NCBI RefSeq assembly: GCF_002209565.1
Contig: NZ_NJIH01000007.1
Coordinates: forward strand, 62,001-126,000
Direction of reading: 5' to 3'
DNA from: Candidimonas nitroreducens
GTDB lineage: Bacteria > Pseudomonadota > Gammaproteobacteria > Burkholderiales > Burkholderiaceae_B
Length of the DNA: 64,000 bases
In this document: positions 9,747-21,884 of the stretch, piece after piece
Numbering within the stretch: position 1 is the first letter of the stretch
Layout of the letters: the number at the start of each line of letters is the position of its first letter
Translations under genes and position numbers: made by a program
The notes under the pieces: model-generated
What the model saw: the letters and a program-made list of their open reading frames with translations, nothing else
Told to the model about the DNA's origin: nothing
Databases searched by the model: none

Positions 9747-10412
9747 ATGTCCGCACAAGCAATCTACACAAGGCGCGCCGGCCGTAATGCCTGCGGCGCC
9801 GTGCTGCTGGCCGTGCTGCTGGCCGGCTGTGCCTCGCAGCGGCCCCCCGGCTACTATGACAACGCCCGCGACAACACGCAGCACGATGCCATGGCGCAAG
9901 CCCAAGGCCCGGGCCTTACGCAATCGCAATCACCCTCGCAGCTGCACCTGGGCTTCGGCCCGAACCAGAAAAAGCCCGACACACAAGCGGAAGCCGCCGC
10001 CACGGCCCAGCAGCCCGATTTCGTGCGCCCGCTGGCCGAGCCCAAGACCTTCCTGGGCACCATACCTTGCCTGGTCAATGGCAATGCCTGCTCGGCCAAT
10101 CGGGTGACCCTGACCCTGGCCCCCAGCGGCCAATGGCGCTTGCGCACCCTGGTGCTGGACGGCCCCGACGCACGACGCAGCACTGCGCAGCAAGGCTGCT
10201 GGCAAGTGATAGGTAGTACGCCGCTGCGCATATTGCTGCAACTGGACAAGGGCGGCACCAAGGCCAGCCTGACGTTCATCAACGACAACCTGCTGCGCGT
10301 CGACAGCCTCGACAACATCAAGCCCAACCTTGAATACCGCCTGACGCGGCAAGCCGACATAGACGGCATCGACGAGCTGAACAAGGCGCCGCACCCGAGC
10401 TGCAGCCGCTGA
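9747..10412 (+). CDS. NlpE-like outer-membrane lipoprotein
   Basis: Predicted lipoprotein of 221 residues. The N-terminus is a signal peptide with lipobox LLAGC (acylated Cys near residue 28). After a low-complexity Gln-rich linker, residues 95-190 resemble the copper-homeostasis NlpE N-terminal fold: FLGTIPCLVNGNACSANRVTLTL followed by a Gly-Trp strand, CWQV and LQLDKGG. NlpE in E. coli senses surface contact and lipoprotein trafficking stress; this family is common and mostly uncharacterised in Burkholderiales. The CxxC of E. coli NlpE is replaced by Cys residues seven apart. It is divergent from the pilD-like gene and converges on the HTH gene at 10566-10796. Confidence 0.7.
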   Translation: MSAQAIYTRRAGRNACGAVLLAVLLAGCASQRPPGYYDNARDNTQHDAMAQAQGPGLTQSQSPSQLHLGFGPNQKKPDTQAEAAATAQQPDFVRPLAEPKTFLGTIPCLVNGNACSANRVTLTLAPSGQWRLRTLVLDGPDARRSTAQQGCWQVIGSTPLRILLQLDKGGTKASLTFINDNLLRVDSLDNIKPNLEYRLTRQADIDGIDELNKAPHPSCSR

Positions 10413-10511
10413 ACGCACGCGCAACGCCGCCGCAAGGCGCCGGGCCGGGGATACCCCGCGCCGCCCGGACAACAGGGACAGCACCTCGGGGCGCTTGCGG
10501 CGGCCCGTCAG

Positions 10512-10540
10512 AACCCAAGAATCTTTGTGGATCTTGGGTT
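10512..10540. terminator. Hairpin between convergent genes
   Basis: An inverted repeat (AACCCAAGA with a bulge, then TC, pairing with GATCTTGGGTT around the loop TTTGTG) lies between two convergent genes. Only three T residues follow on the plus strand and none on the minus strand, so terminator activity is plausible but not assured. Confidence 0.45.
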
Positions 10541-10565
10541 TGCAGAGCCATGGCCGCCCACGCAG

Positions 10566-10796
10566 TTACGCCGCCGACAGCACGCAGCGCGCCAGTTCGA
10601 CCGCGTTGCGCACCTGCATTTTCTGGAAGATGCGGGCGCGATGCGCCTCGATGGTGCGCTGGGAGACCCCCAGTTCCGCAGCGATGATCTTGTTGGGTTT
10701 GCCCAGCGCCACGTATTCCATGACATCGCGTTCGCGCGGCGTCAGTACGGCAAACCGGGGATCTTGGCTTGGGTCTGGGTCGGGGTCGGGGCTCAT
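10566..10796 (-). CDS. LuxR/FixJ-type HTH protein without a receiver domain
   Basis: Small protein of 76 residues consisting almost entirely of a LuxR-type DNA-binding domain (LTPRERDVMEYVALGKPNKI, then SQRTIEAHRARIFQKM, the FixJ-like recognition helix). It is preceded only by a short Asp-Pro-rich leader (MSPDPDPDPSQD), so it has no phosphoacceptor or ligand-binding domain. The ATG at 10796 has GGAG eight bases upstream; a GTG further upstream is less likely. A consensus TTGACA lies about 70 bases before the start on the same strand, without a convincing -10. It has no partner kinase next to it. It may be a constitutive activator in the style of GerE, or the remnant of a response regulator. 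Confidence 0.75.
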   Translation of the reverse strand: MSPDPDPDPSQDPRFAVLTPRERDVMEYVALGKPNKIIAAELGVSQRTIEAHRARIFQKMQVRNAVELARCVLSAA

Positions 10797-10997
10797 GCGG
10801 GTCTCCTGTCTGTGGGGGTACAGGAATTCTGTCACGACGCCCCGCCAAAGTCGCCTGTCAATTCTTACAGAAAACTGAAGAAATATCCGGCCGCCCGCGC
10901 CACTGCGCCGTCATCCGCGGCGCCTGCGGCGCGCAACGGGCAGATGCGGCGCGCCGCGCCGCGAAGGAACACGGCGGCGACAGCCCGCATAGCGAGG

Positions 10998-11873
<876 letters not shown>

Positions 11874-12761
11874 TTACGCCTGGGCGCTGGTATAGGAAAG
11901 GCGCACGTAGATGGGGGCGTAGGGCTCGGCCTGGGTGATGTCCAGCAGCGATTCGCGCGCCAGTTCCAGCAGCGCCAGGAAGTGTACGACAATGACGGCC
12001 GCCGCATCGCCCTGCGAGGCCCGCTCCATGAACAATTCGGTGAATTCCATGAAGCGCACGTCGCTCAGGCGGCGCAGTATCTGGCTCATGTGGTCGCGCA
12101 CCGACAGCTGTTCGCGGGTGACCTGGTGGCGTGCATTCAGGCGCGCGCGGCGCATGATGTCGGCCCAGGCGCGGCGCAGGTCTTCGGCATCGACTTCGGG
12201 CAGCATGCGCTCGACGCGCAAATCCATCAGCGCGTGGCTGCGCTGGAAATCGCGTCCGGCGCGCGGCAGCGCGTCCAGCTTCTGCGCGGCCAGCTTCATC
12301 TGCTCGTATTCGAGCAGCCGGCGCACCAGCTCGGCGCGCGGGTCGTCGGGCTCTTCGCCGGTGTCGGTCTTTTTCAGCGGCAGCAGCATGCGCGACTTGA
12401 TCTCGATGAGCAGCGCGGCCATCAGCAGGTATTCGGCGGCCAGTTCCAGGTTCTGGCTGCGGATCTGCTCGACGTACGAGAGATATTGCCGCGTGACCTC
12501 GGCCATGGGAATGTCGAGGACATTGAAGTTCTGCTTGCGGATCAGGTACAGCAGCAAATCCAGCGGGCCCTCGAAGGCTTCGAGGAAGATCTCGAGCGCA
12601 TCGGGCGGAATGTACAGGTCTTGCGGCATGGCGAACAGCGGCTCGCCATACAGGCGGGCCAGCGCCACGCTGTCCACGACGTCGGGTGTACTATCCACCG
12701 CTGGTTCTACCAAGGCGTCGATCTCGCCGGCCGCAATCGGGGCCTGGGGGCTCGGCGGCAT
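11874..12761 (-). CDS. scpA: Segregation and condensation protein A
   Basis: ScpA is the kleisin subunit that bridges SMC heads in the bacterial condensin complex. This 295-residue protein has the typical FEGPLDLLLYLIRKQNFNVL motif near residue 65, and AAEYLLMAALLIEIKSRMLLPL near residue 105. The N-terminal 50 residues are a variable Asp/Val-rich leader. The start ATG (12761) comes three bases after the DUF3460 stop, indicating translational coupling. ScpB and SMC are not in view; in this bacterial group scpA is commonly found next to a DUF3460 gene and panC, as here. Confidence 0.95.
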   Translation of the reverse strand: MPPSPQAPIAAGEIDALVEPAVDSTPDVVDSVALARLYGEPLFAMPQDLYIPPDALEIFLEAFEGPLDLLLYLIRKQNFNVLDIPMAEVTRQYLSYVEQIRSQNLELAAEYLLMAALLIEIKSRMLLPLKKTDTGEEPDDPRAELVRRLLEYEQMKLAAQKLDALPRAGRDFQRSHALMDLRVERMLPEVDAEDLRRAWADIMRRARLNARHQVTREQLSVRDHMSQILRRLSDVRFMEFTELFMERASQGDAAAVIVVHFLALLELARESLLDITQAEPYAPIYVRLSYTSAQA

Positions 12762-12764
12762 GGA

Positions 12765-12953
12765 TCAATCGGTCTGGTACACGTACGGTTGCTGCGGCAC
12801 GCGCGCCGCCCGGAAGCCGTCCTGGAGTTCCGGGTCGAGCTGCTTGTCCCACAGCTTCGCCCGGCCCTCGCGCTGGCGCAGCTCGGTATCGGGATGACGC
12901 TTCTTGTAGTCGGTCAGAAATTGCGTGATTTCCGAGGTGTAATTCTTGGCCAT
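12765..12953 (-). CDS. DUF3460 family small protein
   Basis: A 62-residue protein starting MAKNYTSEITQFLTDYKKRH and ending ARVPQQPYVYQTD, which matches the DUF3460 family common in Betaproteobacteria. Function is unknown. A longer start (GTG at 12962) is possible, but family members begin at the MAK methionine. It is the first gene of a leftward cluster with scpA and panC, and is divergent from the MFS exporter gene with only 66 bases between the starts, so both promoters must lie in that gap. Confidence 0.88.
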   Translation of the reverse strand: MAKNYTSEITQFLTDYKKRHPDTELRQREGRAKLWDKQLDPELQDGFRAARVPQQPYVYQTD

Positions 12954-13019
12954 GATGCTCACGAGGTGTAACGGTCGAGTTTCAAGTTTACTTCAGACAA
13001 ACAAAGTTAGAATGCGGTA

Positions 13020-14495
13020 ATGGATTCCAGCACAAGCCCTGAACCCGCCCCAACCTATTCAGAACGCGAACGTAGAGCCATCCGCATGATCCCCTTCATA
13101 GTGGGATGTGCGCTGTTCATGCAAATGCTGGACTCCACCGTGGTGGCCACCGCGCTGCCGGTGATGGCGGACTCGCTGAAATCCACCCCGGTGAAAATGA
13201 ACGTGGCGATCACCAGCTATCTGCTGGCCACCGCCGTGTTCGTGCCCATTAGCGGCTGGGCGGCCGACCGCTTTGGCGGCAAGCGCGTGTTCATCGCGGC
13301 TATTTTACTGTTTACGCTCAGTTCGGTGGGCTGTGCCATGTCGCACAATCTGACCGAGCTGGTCATGGCCCGGGTGGTGCAGGGCATGGCAGGCGCCATG
13401 ATGGTGCCGGTCGGGCGCATCATCCTGCTGCGCAAGGTGCCCAAGACGGAATTGCTCAAGGCCATGTCGTTCCTGTCGCTGCCGGCGCTGCTGGGCCCGG
13501 TGATAGGGCCGCCGCTGGGCGGATTCCTGGTGACCTACGCCTCGTGGCACTGGATATTCCTGATCAACGTGCCCGTGGGTGCCCTGGGCATCGCGCTGGT
13601 GCTGCGCTACGTGCGCGAAGACTACCCGGTGGCCAAGCCGCGCCTGGACTGGCTGGGCTTCATACTCAGCGGCATCTGCCTGGCGGCCCTGGTATCGGGC
13701 TTCGAGGCCATAGGCCACAGCTCGCTGCCTGTGGAACACCTGCTTCTGCTGGTGGGCGCCGGCCTGGCCTGCGGCATCTTGTACGTCTGGCACGCCCGCC
13801 ATGCCGAATACCCCATCATCGACCTCAGCCTGCTGCGCACGCCCACCTTCGCCATCGCCACGCTGGGCGGCAACCTGTGCCGCTTCGCGGTGGGCGCCAC
13901 GCCCTTCCTGCTGGCGCTGCTGCTGCAGGTGGGCTTCGGCCTGACACCCTTCTCCGCCGGCCTGATCACCTTTACCAGCGCGGCCGGGGCGATGCTCATG
14001 AAGCTGGTGGCCACCCCCATCATCCAGCGCTTCGGCTTCAAGCGGGTACTGATCTTCGATGCGATCGTCGCCGGCCTCTTCGTCGCCATGTGCGGCCTGT
14101 TCCGCGCCGACACGCCGGTGTGGATCATGGTCGTCATCCTGCTGATCGGCGGCTTCTTCCGCTCGCTGCTGTTCACCGCGGTCAACACCCTGACCTACGC
14201 CGACATCAGCTCGGAATACATGAGCCGCGCCAGCAGTTTCTCGGCCATGGCCCAGCAGCTGGGCATCAGCCTGGGGGTAGGCTTTGCCGCGGTAACCCTG
14301 AACCTCAGCATGCTGGCGCGTGGCGCCGAGCATCTGGGCCTGCCCGATCTGGTGCTGGGCTTCGCCACGATCGGCCTACTGACCGCGCTGTCCACCGTGT
14401 CGTTCCGCCGCCTCGCCCCCGAAGCCGGCAACCACCTGCACCAGAACAAGAAGGTATCCCCGCGCCGCTGGCCGCGGCGCCGGCGCACGGCATAA
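13020..14495 (+). CDS. MFS multidrug exporter, DHA2 (EmrB/QacA) type
   Basis: Predicted 14-helix drug:H+ antiporter of 491 residues in the inner membrane. The first helix carries MQMLDSTVVATALPVMADSL, the DHA2 family motif D1. The loop between helices 2 and 3 has WAADRFGGKRVF (motif A), and helix 5 has LPALLGPVIGPPLGGFLV, the antiporter motif C. The C-terminus is a short basic tail. No adaptor (EmrA-type) gene adjoins, so it may work as a single component. A MmyB-type regulator lies downstream on the other strand, beyond a palindromic spacer. Substrate unknown. Confidence 0.9.
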   Translation: MDSSTSPEPAPTYSERERRAIRMIPFIVGCALFMQMLDSTVVATALPVMADSLKSTPVKMNVAITSYLLATAVFVPISGWAADRFGGKRVFIAAILLFTLSSVGCAMSHNLTELVMARVVQGMAGAMMVPVGRIILLRKVPKTELLKAMSFLSLPALLGPVIGPPLGGFLVTYASWHWIFLINVPVGALGIALVLRYVREDYPVAKPRLDWLGFILSGICLAALVSGFEAIGHSSLPVEHLLLLVGAGLACGILYVWHARHAEYPIIDLSLLRTPTFAIATLGGNLCRFAVGATPFLLALLLQVGFGLTPFSAGLITFTSAAGAMLMKLVATPIIQRFGFKRVLIFDAIVAGLFVAMCGLFRADTPVWIMVVILLIGGFFRSLLFTAVNTLTYADISSEYMSRASSFSAMAQQLGISLGVGFAAVTLNLSMLARGAEHLGLPDLVLGFATIGLLTALSTVSFRRLAPEAGNHLHQNKKVSPRRWPRRRRTA

Positions 14496-14552
14496 CGGCC
14501 CGGCCCCGACAAGGCAGCGGTGTTGTCGAGCTGCTTTTGCAGCCCGAGGTGT

Positions 14553-14745
14553 GGCCACAAAAAAGCCTGTCCATCAAGGCGCAAAGCGCAGCCGTGGCGG
14601 TGCCACGGCGAGCATGAGCAACGCCGAAGGGCGGGCTTTTTTGTGGCCGCCCTTCGGGCTGATGGGCAAATAGGCGCCATGCGTCGTTGTAGGCCCGTTG
14701 CGTGGAGCGGCCTCGCCCGCGCCTAGCCCGGCGCCCATTTGCCCA
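14553..14745. repeat. Nested and competing inverted repeats (candidate terminator or structured RNA)
   Basis: Three perfect or near-perfect inverted repeats are visible. IR1 is GGCCACAAAAAAGCC (14553-14567) with its exact complement at 14634-14648. Inside its loop is GCCGTGGC/GCCACGGC (14591-14609). IR3 is CGAAGGGCGG (14625-14634) with CCGCCCTTCG (14647-14656) and competes with IR1 for the same bases. IR2 is TGGGCAAATAGGCGCC (14663-14678) with a one-mismatch complement at 14730-14745. IR1 puts runs of six A and six T at the stem, so it could terminate transcription from both sides. Confidence 0.65.
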
Positions 14746-14756
14746 CCAGTGCGGCT

Positions 14757-14781
14757 CCCTTTTAGTGTGAACAGGCTCTAA
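14757..14781 (-). repeat. Element A half copy
   Basis: On the minus strand this reads TTAGAGCCTGTTCACACTAA followed by AAGGG, one arm of the dispersed palindromic element seen complete at 58903-58954. It lies 52 bases beyond the stop of the MmyB-type regulator. A second copy in the same orientation lies just upstream of that gene's start. Confidence 0.7.
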
Positions 14782-14832
14782 CGAGGATGGCAGTTGCGGC
14801 CACCCCCGAGGATGGAAGAGGCTTCTTTCACA

Positions 14833-15639
14833 TTAATCCAGCAGCATCACCAGCTTGCAATCGGGCCGGGTCGCCAGCCGGAAGGTGATCTGGCGATAGC
14901 CGGCTATGCCGCCAGAGCTGTGGCGGAACTGGCGCAGGCCTCCCTCGCGCTCGACCACCGTCTGGCGCGTCCACCAATGCGTGAACACCGGGCTGGCCTG
15001 GCGCAGCTCGTCCACCAGCGCACGCACGTCGGGCTCGTCGGCGTGCGCGCCGGCATCGGCCCGGAATTCGGCCACGACCCTGCGCGCACGCTGCTCCCAG
15101 TCGACCACCAGGTCGCGCGCGGCGGGATCCTGGAAAATGTAGCGCAGCAGATTGGGCCGCGCGTCGCGATCGGGCCAGCCTTCGAACAACTGCAGCAAGG
15201 GCTCGTTGCGCGCCAGCACGTTCCAGCAGCGATCCAGGATATAGGCCGGCGCCACGATGCTGTGCACGCAATCGGCCAGGTCGGCCGGCAGCTCGGCCTC
15301 GGGCTCACGGCCATGCTCGGGGTCGGCGCACTCGGCCAGCTCGAACAGGTACTGGCGCTCGGCGCGCACCAGCTGCAGCACCGTGGCCAGGCGCGCCCAT
15401 ACCGCCGGCGAAGCGGCAATGTCGCGGCCCTGCTCGAGCCAGGTGTACCAGGTGACGCTGATGCCGCACAGCTGCGCCACCTCTTCGCGCCGCAGCCCCG
15501 GGGTGCGGCGCCGCATGCCCGCCGGCAGGCCCACCGAGGCCGGCGTCACTCGCGCCCGCACACTGCGCAGGAATTCCCCGAGCGCACGGCGCCGGGTGGA
15601 ACCCGCCTGGCTGTCGGTGTCGGCCATGTCGGTGGCCAT
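14833..15639 (-). CDS. XRE-family regulator with MmyB-like ligand-binding domain
   Basis: Transcription regulator of 268 residues. Residues 17-90 form an XRE helix-turn-helix with the characteristic RRRTPGLRREEVAQLCGISVTWYTWLEQGRDI stretch split over the motif; residues 110-265 match the MmyB-type ligand-binding domain (AYILDRCWNVLARN, then DAGAHADEPDVRALVDELRQ and FTHWW). Such proteins usually control neighbouring oxidoreductase or transporter genes. The MFS exporter beyond the spacer is the only obvious candidate. The start ATG is preceded by AAAAGGGG, which belongs to the element A copy at 15646-15671, so the repeat appears to supply the ribosome-binding site. The gene is bracketed by two directly oriented element A copies. 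Confidence 0.88.
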   Translation of the reverse strand: MATDMADTDSQAGSTRRRALGEFLRSVRARVTPASVGLPAGMRRRTPGLRREEVAQLCGISVTWYTWLEQGRDIAASPAVWARLATVLQLVRAERQYLFELAECADPEHGREPEAELPADLADCVHSIVAPAYILDRCWNVLARNEPLLQLFEGWPDRDARPNLLRYIFQDPAARDLVVDWEQRARRVVAEFRADAGAHADEPDVRALVDELRQASPVFTHWWTRQTVVEREGGLRQFRHSSGGIAGYRQITFRLATRPDCKLVMLLD

Positions 15640-15645
15640 GCGGTA

Positions 15646-15667
15646 CCCCTTTTAGTGTGGGCAGGCC

Positions 15668-15671
<4 letters not shown>
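15646..15671 (-). repeat. Element A half copy between metH and the regulator
   Basis: On the minus strand the sequence runs CTAGGGCCTGCCCACACTAA then AAGGGG. It begins at the TAG stop codon of metH and ends seven bases before the regulator ATG. It matches the element A core with two changes. Confidence 0.75.
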
Positions 15672-19441
<3,770 letters not shown>

Positions 19442-19739
19442 GTCGTACCTGGAACGTTACGGAAAACCGGGTTGGGCCGAACGGCGGCGCCATGGCGTAC
19501 GCCGCGGGCCGCGCCGCAAGGCGCCCGCCGTAGCACATGAGCCGGGGGTCGGTACCCTATTGTAGCCACTTCCCACCTATGAACCGCGGCCCGGGGGCCC
19601 GCCCGCCCCGCAAGGGGCGCGGCCCTGGCAGGCAAAGGGGCTCCAGGCCAGGCGTGGCGCAAATCCCCCGTGGCCGCCTCACGCCACGAGCCCACTGCGA
19701 CGCGCGGCACCCGTTTGCCCGCCATGTAAAATCCCGTTT

Positions 19740-19925
19740 CTGAAAGAGGTGCTTTCAGCGCGTACTCCACAAGATTCCCCGTCCGCCGCGGACGGGAAAC
19801 GCGCTGCGAAAGTCAAATGGGAAACAGGATGCGCCGGCCACTGCCGGCCCGCACCAACTGTGCTGCCCCCGCAACGGTAGTCATGCCCAGGCATGCCAGC
19901 CCGACACCGGCCTCGATCACACCGG
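19740..19925 (+). promoter_or_regulatory. Cobalamin riboswitch upstream of btuB
   Basis: The segment carries the core signature of the adenosylcobalamin aptamer: AAATGGGAAACAGGATGCGC, then GCTGCCCCCGCAACGGTA near 19862, then a B12-box-like GCCAGCCCGACACCGGCCT near 19898. A GC-rich hairpin (CATGCCC pairing with GGGGCATG, about 19931-19965) follows before the btuB start and could be the expression platform; it lacks a clear U-tract, so control of translation is also possible. A TAAAAT at 19727-19732 is a plausible -10 just upstream. The known family behaviour is shut-off of B12 uptake when cobalamin is abundant. Confidence 0.88.
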
Positions 19926-20009
19926 GTTCATGCCCGCCCACCGCCGGCGCGGGGCATGATGCATTCTATTAATGGCGTGCGGGGACGCGCGCCGTGACCA
20001 GGCCTCACA

Positions 20010-21884
20010 ATGAAAACCTCTGCTACGCGGTGCTCGCTCGCCGTACTCGCCTGTTTCGGCCCGCTGGCCGCCAGCGCCCAGACATCCTCCGACGCGACTT
20101 CCCAGGTACCCCAGCTCGACCAGATCGTGGTCACCGCCAGCCGCTCGGCGCAGCTGGAAAATAATGTGCTGGGAGACGTGAGCGTCATCGACCACCAGAC
20201 GCTGCAGCAGGCCGGCCAGGACAGCCTGGCCGATATTCTCGGGCGCCAGCACGGCATCGAATTTTCCAGCAACGGCGGCCCGCAGACGACAACCAGCGTG
20301 TTCATGCGCGGCGCCAATGCCAACCAGACCCTGGTGCTGCTGGATGGCGTGCCGATCAACGGCGCCACCAGCGGACTGAGCGCGCTGAATGCCATTCCGC
20401 CGGCCAGCATCGACCACGTCGAGATCGTGCGCGGCTCGGCCAGCAGCCTGTATGGCGCGGACGCCATCGGCGGCGTGATCAACATCATCACCAGGCCGGA
20501 TACCGACCAGCCCTTCTCGGCCTACGCCAATGCGGGCGTGGGCACCTATGCCACCAGCAAATACAGCGCCGGCATGTCGGGCAAGGCCGACGGCTGGACC
20601 TACAGCCTGGGCAGTTCGTATGCGCAAAGCGGCGGCTACAACGCCACCAACGACAAAGAGCCGTATGGCTACAACCCGGACACCGACAGCTACTACTCGC
20701 GCAACATCAACGGCTCGCTGGCCTATGAATGGCGGCCGGGGCAGAAAATCGCCGTGCAGATGTACAGCAGCCGCATCAACGGCGGCATCGACTACGATCG
20801 CTACAACCCCTACAACGAGCGCAGCATCCAGACCCTGGACTTGTACAGCCTGAGCAGCGAGAACCAGATCACCTCGCGCTGGAAGAGCACCCTGCGCTAT
20901 ACCTACACGCTGGACAAGAACCGCACGATCGCCGCCACCAGCGACACCACCTTCCGCACCCGCCAGAACCAGTACAGCTGGCAGAACGAACTGCAGCTCG
21001 CTCCCCACCAGAAGCTGGTGCTGGCCTACGAGCACCTGGATCAGTCAGTGGCGGGGGACATTCCCACCTATGTGGGCTTCAGCCCCGGGCCCATCGTCGA
21101 CTATGACCAGACGCGGCGCCACAACGACGCCTTCACCGGGGTCTATACCGGCCAGTTCGGCCGCCACCACCTGCAGGCCAGCCTGCGCAACGACCATGAC
21201 TCGCAGTTCGGCAACGCCGCCACCTGGGGCCTGAGCTACGGCTACGACCTGGTTCCGGGGCTGCGCGCCTATGCCGCGGCCAATACGGGCTTCAAGACCC
21301 CGACCTTCAACGACCTGTATTACCCCGGCTATTCGAACCCCGACCTGAAGCCGGAAAAATCGCGCAACGTGGAGCTGGGACTGCGCTACACGGGCGAAAC
21401 CACCCGCCTTGGCGCCGTGGTCTACCAGAACAAGGTGCGCGACCTGATCAACTACGACACGGTCACGTACCTGCCCAACAATATCGGCCACGCCACCTTG
21501 CGCGGCGCCACGCTGACGGCCGAGCAGCGCCTGGGCAACACCACGCTGCGCGCCAGCGCCGACTTCCAGGATCCACGCGACGACGATACCGGCAATCAGC
21601 TCGATCGCCGCGCACGCCAGATCTACCGGGCCAGTGTCGAGCAGCGCCTAGGCACATGGAAGCTGGGCGGCGAATACACGTATGTGGGCGAGCGCTACGA
21701 CCAGTCCCACACAGTCACCCTGGGCGGGTACAGTCTGGTCAACCTGACCGCGGCCTACGATTTCAATCGCCACTTCGGCGTACAGGTGCGCTGGAACAAC
21801 GTGCTGGACAAGACCTATGCCCAGGCCTACGGGTACAACACGCCCGGATCGAATGTCTTCGTCAACCTGTCCTGGCGCATGTAG
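20010..21884 (+). CDS. btuB: TonB-dependent cobalamin receptor
   Basis: Outer-membrane beta-barrel importer of 624 residues. It has a signal peptide (about residues 1-23, ending ASAQ), a TonB box LDQIVVTASR at residues 37-46, a plug domain (DILGRQHGIEF, FMRGANANQTLVLLDG, IVRGSASSLYGADAIGGVIN) and a 22-strand barrel rich in alternating aromatic residues. The cobalamin riboswitch upstream and the BtuF-like gene overlapping its 3' end identify the substrate as vitamin B12 or a related corrinoid. The final residues are NLSWRM, so the usual terminal aromatic residue is replaced by Met after Trp-Arg. That is unusual for the barrel-assembly signal, though the reading frame has no defect. Confidence 0.93.
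   Translation: MKTSATRCSLAVLACFGPLAASAQTSSDATSQVPQLDQIVVTASRSAQLENNVLGDVSVIDHQTLQQAGQDSLADILGRQHGIEFSSNGGPQTTTSVFMRGANANQTLVLLDGVPINGATSGLSALNAIPPASIDHVEIVRGSASSLYGADAIGGVINIITRPDTDQPFSAYANAGVGTYATSKYSAGMSGKADGWTYSLGSSYAQSGGYNATNDKEPYGYNPDTDSYYSRNINGSLAYEWRPGQKIAVQMYSSRINGGIDYDRYNPYNERSIQTLDLYSLSSENQITSRWKSTLRYTYTLDKNRTIAATSDTTFRTRQNQYSWQNELQLAPHQKLVLAYEHLDQSVAGDIPTYVGFSPGPIVDYDQTRRHNDAFTGVYTGQFGRHHLQASLRNDHDSQFGNAATWGLSYGYDLVPGLRAYAAANTGFKTPTFNDLYYPGYSNPDLKPEKSRNVELGLRYTGETTRLGAVVYQNKVRDLINYDTVTYLPNNIGHATLRGATLTAEQRLGNTTLRASADFQDPRDDDTGNQLDRRARQIYRASVEQRLGTWKLGGEYTYVGERYDQSHTVTLGGYSLVNLTAAYDFNRHFGVQVRWNNVLDKTYAQAYGYNTPGSNVFVNLSWRM

Larger units (their letters stand above)
14496..14832. other. 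Gene-free spacer rich in inverted repeats
   Basis: This 337-bp stretch separates the MFS gene from the convergent regulator gene and contains no credible coding sequence. It holds the nested palindromes described at 14553-14745 and one copy of element A at 14757-14781. A short direct repeat (CGAGGATGG, twice, near 14782 and 14806) follows. Confidence 0.7.

Noticed and set aside
19442-19739. A second riboswitch serving metH on the minus strand
   Set aside because: No cobalamin or SAM aptamer core can be found in that orientation; the visible core elements are all on the plus strand toward btuB.
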